Shown here: one piece after another, positions 58,101 to 64,000 of the stretch
How positions within the stretch are numbered: the first letter of the stretch is position 1
Layout of the letters: every line of letters begins with the position of its first letter
Assembly (NCBI GenBank): GCA_963924555.1
Contig: OZ004583.1
Span: forward strand, 8,508,582-8,572,581
Reading direction: 5' to 3'
DNA: 64,000 nt
Source of the DNA: Crambe crambe
Lineage: Eukaryota > Porifera > Demospongiae > Poecilosclerida > Crambeidae
Program-made: the position numbers and the translations under genes
Notes under the pieces: model-generated
The model's input: only the letters and a program-made list of their open reading frames with translations
Database searches by the model: none
Told to the model about the DNA's origin: nothing

Positions 58101-60787
58101 GCATTCACTGTCTTCACTGTCTTCACTGCCTTCACTGCATTCACTGTCTTCACTGCTTTCACTGTCTTCACTGTCTTCACTGCCTTCACTGTCTTCACTG
58201 TCTTCACTGTCTTCACTGTCTTCACTGCTTTCACTGCATTCACTGTCTTCACTGTCTTCACTGCCTTCACTGCTTTCACTGTCTTCACTGTCTTCACTGC
58301 CTTCACTGCTTTCACTGCATTCACTGTCTTCACTGTCTTCACTGTCTTCACTGTCTTCACTGCTTTCACTGCATTCACCGTCTTCACTGTCTTCACTGCC
58401 TTCACTGCATTCATTGCCTTCACTGTCTTCACTGTCTTCACTGCCTTCACTGCCTTCACTGCATTCACTGTCTTCACTGCTTTCACTGTCTTCACTGTCT
58501 TCACTGTCTTCACTGCTTTCACTGTCTTCACTGCCTTCACTGTCTTCACTGTCTTCACTGCTTTCACTGTCTTCACTATCTTCACTGCCTTCACTGCATT
58601 CACTGCCTTCACTGCTTTCACTGTCTTCACTGCATTCACTGCCTTCACTGCTTTCACTGTCTTCACTGTCTTCACTGCTTTCACTGCATTCACTGCTTCA
58701 CTGTCTTCACTGCATTCACTGTCTTCACTGCCTTCACTGCTTTCACTGTCTTCACTGTCTTCACTGCCTTCACTGCTTTCACTGCATTCACTGTCTTCAC
58801 TGTCTTCACTGTCTTCACTGTCTTCACTGTCTTCACTGCCTTCACTGCTTTCACTGTCTTCACTGTCTTCACTGCCTTCACTGCATTCATTGCCTTCACT
58901 GTCTTCACTGTCTTCACTGCCTTCACTGCCTTCACTGCATTCACTGTCTTCACTGCTTTCACTGTCTTCACTGTCTTCACTGTCTTCACTGCTTTCACTG
59001 TCTTCACTGCCTTCACTGTCTTCACTGTCTTCACTGCTTTCACTGTCTTCACTATCTTCACTGCCTTCACTGCATTCACTGCCTTCACTGCTTTCACTGT
59101 CTTCACTGCATTCACTGCCTTCACTGCTTTCACTGTCTTCACTGTCTTCACTGCTTTCACTGCATTCACTGCTTCACTGTCTTCACTGCATTCACTGTCT
59201 TCACTGCTTTCACTGTCTTCACTGTCTTCACTGTCTTCACTGCTTTCACTGTCTTCACTGCCTTCACTGCTTTCACTGTCTTCACTGTCTTCACTGCTTT
59301 CACTGTCTTCACTATCTTCACTGCCTTCACTGCATTCACTGCCTTCACTGCATTCACTGTCTTCACTGTCTTCACTGCCTTCACTGCTTCACTGTCTTCA
59401 CTGACTTCACTGCCTTCACTGCATTCACTGTCTTCACTGTCTTCACTGTCTTCACTCCCTTCACTGCCTTCACTGCATTCACTGCATTCACTGTCTTCAC
59501 TGCTTTCACTGCATTCATTGTCTTCACTGTCTTCACTGCCTTCACTGCCTTCACTGCCTTCATTGTCTTCACTGCACTGTCTTCACTGTCTTCACTGCTT
59601 TCACTGTCTTCACTGCCTTCACTGCTTTCACTGTCTTCACTGTCTTCACTGCTTTCACTGTCTTCACTCACTGCCTTCACTGCATTCACTGCATTCACTG
59701 TCTTCACTGCTTTCACTGCATTCATTGTCTTCACTGTCTTCACTGCCTTCACTGCCTTCACTGCCTTCATTGTCTTCACTGCACTGTCTTCACTGTCTTC
59801 ACTGCTTTCACTGTCTTCACTGCCTTCACTGCTTTCACTGTCTTCACTGTCTTCACTGCTTTCACTGTCTTCACTCACTGCCTTCACTGCATTCACTGCA
59901 TTCACTGTCTTCACTGCTTTCACTGCATTCATTGTCTTCACTGTCTTCACTGCCTTCACTGCCTTCACTGCCTTCATTGTCTTCACTGCACTGTCTTCAC
60001 TGTCTTCACTGCTTTCACTGTCTTCACTGCCTTCACTGCTTTCACTGTCTTCACTGTCTTCACTGCTTTCACTGTCTTCACTCACTGCCTTCACTGCATT
60101 CACTGCATTCACTGCTTTCACTGTCTTCACTGCATTCACTGTCTTCACTGCCTTCACTGCCTTCACTGCATTCACTGTCTTCACTGCTTTCACTGTCTTC
60201 ACTGTCTTCACTGTCTTCACTGCTTTCACTGTCTTCACTGCCTTCACTGCTTTCACTGTCTTCACTGTCTTCACTGCTTTCACTGCTTTCACTGCATTCA
60301 CTGTCTTCACTGTCTTCACTGCCTTCACTGCATTCACTGTCTTCACTGCTTTCACTGTCTTCACTGTCTTCACTGCCTTCACTGTCTTCACTGTCTTCAC
60401 TGTCTTCACTGTCTTCACTGCTTTCACTGCATTCACTGTCTTCACTGTCTTCACTGCCTTCACTGCTTTCACTGCATTCACTGCATTCACTGTCTTCACT
60501 GCTTTCACTGTCTTCACTGTCTTCACTGTCTTCACTGCATTCACTGTCTTCACTGCTTTCACTGTCTTCACTGTCTTCACTGCCTTCACTGCTTTCACTG
60601 CATTCACTGTCTTCACTGTCTTCACTGTCTTCACTGCTTTCACTGCATTCACCGTCTTCACTGTCTTCACTGCCTTCACTGCTTTCACTGCATTCACTGT
60701 CTTCACTGTCTTCACTGCATTCACTGACTTCACTGCCTTCACTGCATTCACTGTCTTCACTGTCTTCACTGCATTCACTGAGATCAC
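55199..60787. repeat. 9-bp satellite, right arm with higher-order repeats
   Basis: Same unit on the opposite strand (TTCACTGTC, TTCACTGCA, TTCACTGCT, TTCACTGCC). The turn is the exact palindrome GTGAATGCGCATTCAC at 55191-55206. Higher-order copies: a ~2,193-bp period (landmarks 56973/59166 and 57188/59381) and within it a ~200-210-bp unit repeated three times, marked by CACTGCACTGTCTTC. Because nine is a multiple of three, frames remain open for up to ~2,000 codons; these are not genes. Confidence 0.96.
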
Positions 60788-60899
60788 CAACTCCTTTCAC
60801 TGTCACTGAGATAGTAGCATAGACATATCTATGAATATCATTAAAAAGCTATGAATATCATATGCTAATTTCCTCTCCCTAATGGCTAGTCACAACACT

Positions 60900-61113
60900 T
60901 AGAGCCACCAAAATTTGAATTCCAAATTTGACCCTTGACCTCATTTTTGCTGACACCGCAAAAATGTACATCACGAGTGAATTTCTCTGTTAAGCAATCA
61001 CAAACCCAGGATTTGAAGGTGTGGCTGTTTAAGCTTCAACCCCCTCTACTTAAAACAGGTACAAGTTATGCAAAACTAGGATATCGATTTTTCATATTGC
61101 AGACCCTACACTA
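60900..61113. repeat. Repeat R1, right half of split copy
   Basis: Reverse complement of 46570-46785 with scattered substitutions. Confidence 0.85.
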
Positions 61114-61702
61114 GTGCAAGCGCACCAAGTGGCAGTAAAAATTGAAAATAGTGTTTCATTTGCTGCATAATGGCTGGGAAAAGGACTAGGCTGGGAACTC
61201 AAGTCTTGGATGTAGGAGAATAGATTTTATAGTTACAACCAGTTGTACTTTTTAGAGTGTCAGGAGCTGTTTAGGGCCAAGACTCAGAGGCGGAGGAACC
61301 ACTGGGGCACAAATTTTTCACAATGGCAATGTGTCCTGTACTGTATATCTTCCATGCTAGCTTGTAATTATTGTGATAAGAATGTTTTCTTCACACTTAT
61401 ACACATCGGTCAATTAAGTGCCCCCCCCCCCCCCCAATTGAAATGATCTTCCTCCACCTCTGCAAGTGATGAAGGAAGCCGACAAAAAAAATGCAGTCTC
61501 CGATGCAGAGAAGTTGTTGAATGAATAGGGATGAAGCCATGATAGTTGCCAGCTCCTTTGTAATGGACCTAAGCCTTGACAAAAGCAATAGTCCAAGGGT
61601 GGCCGCCAAGAGTCACCATGTAGCTAGTGAAGTTGTATCATAGTTCTAGGATATTGCAAAGGTACATAGTTCCAGGATATTTGCAACAGATACTTAAGTT
61701 TA
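61114..61702. other. Spacer with C-homopolymer
   Basis: A run of about 16 C near 61420-61435. Open frames of 60-70 codons across it are unremarkable. No gene seen. Confidence 0.5.
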
Positions 61703-62806
61703 ACCATAGATATAAGAGGTTTACGGGATTGGAAACGGATCACGTGCTCTCGTTAGCAACTAACAACCGAGGCGCGTTGACAGCTGAATGACATAGCACT
61801 TTTGTCAAAGTTGCTGTTCTGACAAGATCCGTGAGGTAAGACTTATGCCAATGATACTATAATACACTAGGGCATAGATTTACTGTATGAAATAAATTTT
61901 AGCTCAGATTTTCAAGTTTATTCCTACAAATACTACTGTGGTGGTTAATAGGACTGTAATCCCTCTCACGCTTGATGGAATCAATTGCTGTTGCTCATTT
62001 TCTGATCAAAAGGCATGTAAACTTTAGCTACATGGAATAGTAATGCTAGTTTTTGTATTAGCTGACGTATATTGTCTCTAGCATTTGCAAGTGGTGTTAA
62101 AACTGTAATCCCTCTCCCAAGAAATAGATTAACAATATTGCAACTGTATTAGTAGTTTCAGGGAAAGGATAGAACAGTAAATGGAATTGGTGCATTCGTT
62201 TTCTATACAATAGTCATCCTATGGAGATGGCAAGCTTACTATATTTCCTCCCTAATATCCATAGGGTCCACAGGACAGCTGACTGAGCCGAATTCTTGAG
62301 ATGGATGATGTCAAAATCCAACAGCCAAAAGCTGGAAGTATTGCAATAATGCTGATGAGGGAAAACTGAGCAGAAACTGGCGGATAACTTTGGGGCAAAA
62401 TTATCTAGCTATAATAATAATGAATTTATGTCTAATTTTAATACCAAAAGTCATTCTGACCTTTCTTTCAAATCAATCACATAAAATTAATGTATAATGA
62501 GCAATGATAGGTACTCATAGTTATAATTACAAGGAAAAAAGTTATGAATAATTAATAACTTCCTTCCTCAGACTCTCCAACTTCAACTCTCTGACTCTTC
62601 ACTTCTTCAATACCTTCCCCTTAGCTTACTTGTACTATTCTGTGAGCTGTAGGGGCAGAACATCACTTTAACTGCCTTGAAAGGAGTGAATATTGATCTC
62701 CTTTCATGGCCATTAATGCTGCATGCACGTGCGCATCTGTCAACGCGCCTCGGTTGTGCAGTTTATTGGGCGTTTCCAATCCCGCAAAACCTCTTATATC
62801 TATGGT
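61703..62806. mobile_element. 1.10-kb MITE with TTA duplication
   Basis: TIR ACCATAGATATAAGAGGTTT and complement, continuing imperfectly to ACCGAGGCGCGTTGACAG about 80-95 bp in. Flanked by TTA (61700-61702, 62807-62809), the 3-bp target typical of PIF/Harbinger-type elements; a TTAA reading is also possible. A short stretch near 63421-63433 repeats CTATATCTATGG. Confidence 0.78.
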
Positions 62807-62809
62807 TTA

Positions 62810-63380
62810 ACTAAATGAACTAGTGCATCCAAAAACATCTGGTAGTACTTTAAAATAGCTAACTACGAGGCCTCCAATTTCTTTATAGCGAACCATATTT
62901 CAGAACAGTGGATGGATCTGGTGGATCTCATTTACATCAGTGACACTATGTTCTCCTTGTTTGCTGCCATGGAAGTAGAGTTGAGGTCCCTTCCTCCCAT
63001 TTCTACATGCAAACAGGTCATGTATAGCTTACATGTATCCACTATTTATAGGACTCTTTAAAGAGCCTGTGCTTATTCTGGTTATTAATTCAATAGAGTA
63101 TTGATTTAGCTATTAAATGGTTCCAATAATTTTTAGTCAACTTATATATTTTATGAAATGGACCCCCACAAAAACTACTACATTATAAAACTCTAAAAGG
63201 TTATTCTAGGAAGTGTCTTTATCATAAATTTCTCACAAACCAGCTATTGCAGTAAAGCACCATTCTCTACACCTTTTCATGTTCTTACCTATTCTCAAAA
63301 CCCGACAGAAAGTCTGGCACAGCCCCACAAGGTAATTACAACAAGGATGGCACGCGCGGAAAAGTATTAGTTCATGCGCG
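62810..63380. other. Upstream region of the 63.5-kb gene
   Basis: AT-rich with no repeat or gene recognised until the regulatory sites listed next. Confidence 0.45.
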
Positions 63381-63381
63381 T

Positions 63382-63389
63382 GACGTCAT
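63382..63389. promoter_or_regulatory. CRE-like site TGACGTCA
   Basis: Perfect palindromic CREB/ATF consensus in a GC-rich patch 118-125 bp before the ATG at 63507. Sequence match only. Confidence 0.45.
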
Positions 63390-63460
63390 CAGTCTCCAAT
63401 CCTGTTCCGTACGGCCGTGTCTATATCTATGGTATAAGCTTCGCTCGCCAACAATTTCAA

Positions 63461-63467
63461 TGAGTCA
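63461..63467. promoter_or_regulatory. AP-1-like site TGAGTCA
   Basis: Perfect AP-1 consensus 40 bp before the start codon, so either proximal promoter or 5' UTR. Could occur by chance. Confidence 0.3.
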
Positions 63468-63506
63468 TGACCTGAGACTCAGCTCGCTCGCGTCTATACG
63501 AGAGAG

Positions 63507-63861
63507 ATGACATATTTAATACTTCTAATATTTCTCTGGAAACTATCGGAGTCAACAGTACTAGAATGTTCCAGCACTAAGTCTTGTCCTGATGAGTTTC
63601 GCTGTGAATGTCAAGCTCCTAATGTTCTGAGGTGGGAAGTTAGGCTCCCTAATGGCACAACGTGTAAGATATCCCATCCTGATGATGCTAATACTATAGG
63701 TACTAGAGAGTCTTTAGGCACTTGCCAAGCAAGTGTAATACTCTCTGGCCTAACTAATTTCATGTACACTTCAAGCCTATATATAAACTTAACGAATCAG
63801 ACAACTATAAGTTGTCAAGGTAGCCGTGGTGGAATTGAGAGACTGACTCTAAATGCAACAA
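63507..63861 (+). CDS. First exon of a secreted or membrane protein (partial)
   Basis: ATG at 63507 opens a hydrophobic signal peptide (MTYLILLIFLWKL...), then a cysteine-bearing ectodomain: ECSSTKSCPDEFRCECQAP, NGTTC, LGTCQ, TISCQGSRGG, with N-glycosylation sites NGT, NLT, NQT and NAT. The pattern of paired cysteines 45-50 residues apart with a W in between is compatible with an Ig-like or related beta-sandwich fold, but I do not recognise a family. The exon should end at 63861 (ACAA|GTAAGTG, phase 1). The open frame then runs two codons into the intron. The gene continues beyond the window. It is the best candidate for an ordinary host gene here. Confidence 0.7.
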
Positions 63862-64000
63862 GTAAGTGAACCTTACTGTACAGCTATAGTTTTTCACTGA
63901 GTTATTTTTGGAGAGTGATTCAATTAGCTAACTGCACAACATTAGTAGCTAGCTACTAAGCACAGCTGCACTGTTCTAGCTATTATAGCTATCTATAAAA

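Larger units (their letters stand above)
53518..60890. mobile_element. 7.37-kb TIR element filled with a 9-bp satellite
   Basis: 103-bp TIRs (53518-53620 and 60788-60890) differing at one noticed base, beginning ACTAGCCATTAGGGAGAGGA, flanked by CACAACACT at 53509-53517 and 60891-60899. Repeat R1 is interrupted here and intact at 46.57-47.08 kb. Long TIR plus 9-bp duplication is Mutator-like (MULE/MITE), though no transposase is present. Everything between the TIRs is satellite. Confidence 0.9.

Noticed and set aside
54786-60822. Open frames of 2,007 and 1,165 codons, and several hundred-codon frames on the other strand, in the 9-bp array
   Set aside because: The repeat unit has nine bases and rarely forms stops, so several frames on both strands stay open. 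Translations are monotonous (FTVFTAFT, SLSSLPSL, KTVKAVK) and change frame at slips. No start context, splice sites or known domain.
61397-61609. 60-70-codon frames next to the poly-C run
   Set aside because: Short, overlapping, with glycine runs produced by the homopolymer; no motif or splice support.

Overview
The window reads as nuclear DNA of a marine invertebrate animal. Genes are split by short AT-rich introns with GT/AG borders, and the sequence is full of TAGCTA-type words and layered transposons. The style fits a demosponge such as Amphimedon, but that is my inference and nothing here proves a species. I see no bacterial operon, rRNA, tRNA or CRISPR array. Almost everything between 1.5 and 62.8 kb is mobile or satellite DNA; only two stretches look like possible host genes: a proline-rich mini-exon gene (42.36-45.79 kb) and the first exon of a secreted/surface protein (63.5 kb).

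Layout. 0-1.5 kb: unique sequence with a small hairpin. 1.5-3.25 kb: 148-bp satellite. 4.46-9.83 kb: two copies of a MITE flanking a 2,181-bp TIR element (copy A); MITE copy 2 carries a 5'-truncated non-LTR retrotransposon and a 510-bp TA MITE. 10.29-42.33 kb: one nested complex. A large repeat W with inverted ends of about 300 bp (10.29 and 42.33 kb) contains two copies of a near-perfect hairpin element. The second hairpin is split by element X (13.05-35.97 kb, 250-bp TIRs, TA duplication). X holds a 150-bp satellite, a retroviral-type integrase gene, and exons for a USP-like and a Ulp1-like cysteine peptidase. X is interrupted by two MITEs, by 2,181-bp copy B, and by a pogo-like transposon (27.50-35.80 kb). 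The pogo-like transposon is itself interrupted by a KDZ/Zisupton-like element bearing 10-bp satellite arms (32.63-35.64 kb). The right end of W is split by element Y (37.94-42.20 kb, TTTTAA duplication, Ulp1/PHD remnants).

42.36-46.5 kb: a gene model with about 17 tandem 30-36-nt mini-exons encoding proline-rich repeats, then a 521-bp perfect-type hairpin. 47.51-51.85 kb: an intact Ty1/copia retrotransposon with identical 206-bp LTRs and a 5-bp target duplication. 53.52-60.89 kb: a 7.37-kb element with 103-bp TIRs and a 9-bp target duplication, filled with a 9-bp satellite that reverses orientation at 55,198/55,199. The very long open frames there are artefacts of the repeat. 61.70-62.81 kb: a TTA-flanked MITE. 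63.5 kb: start of a signal-peptide gene with CRE and AP-1-like sites upstream.

Several insertions have paralogous empty sites inside this same window, so their borders and target duplications can be read directly. Notable points: mini-exon duplication in two unrelated genes, a pogo-like transposase ending in a PHD finger, an integrase linked to two cysteine peptidases, and several unrelated transposons that have each accumulated a tandem array.
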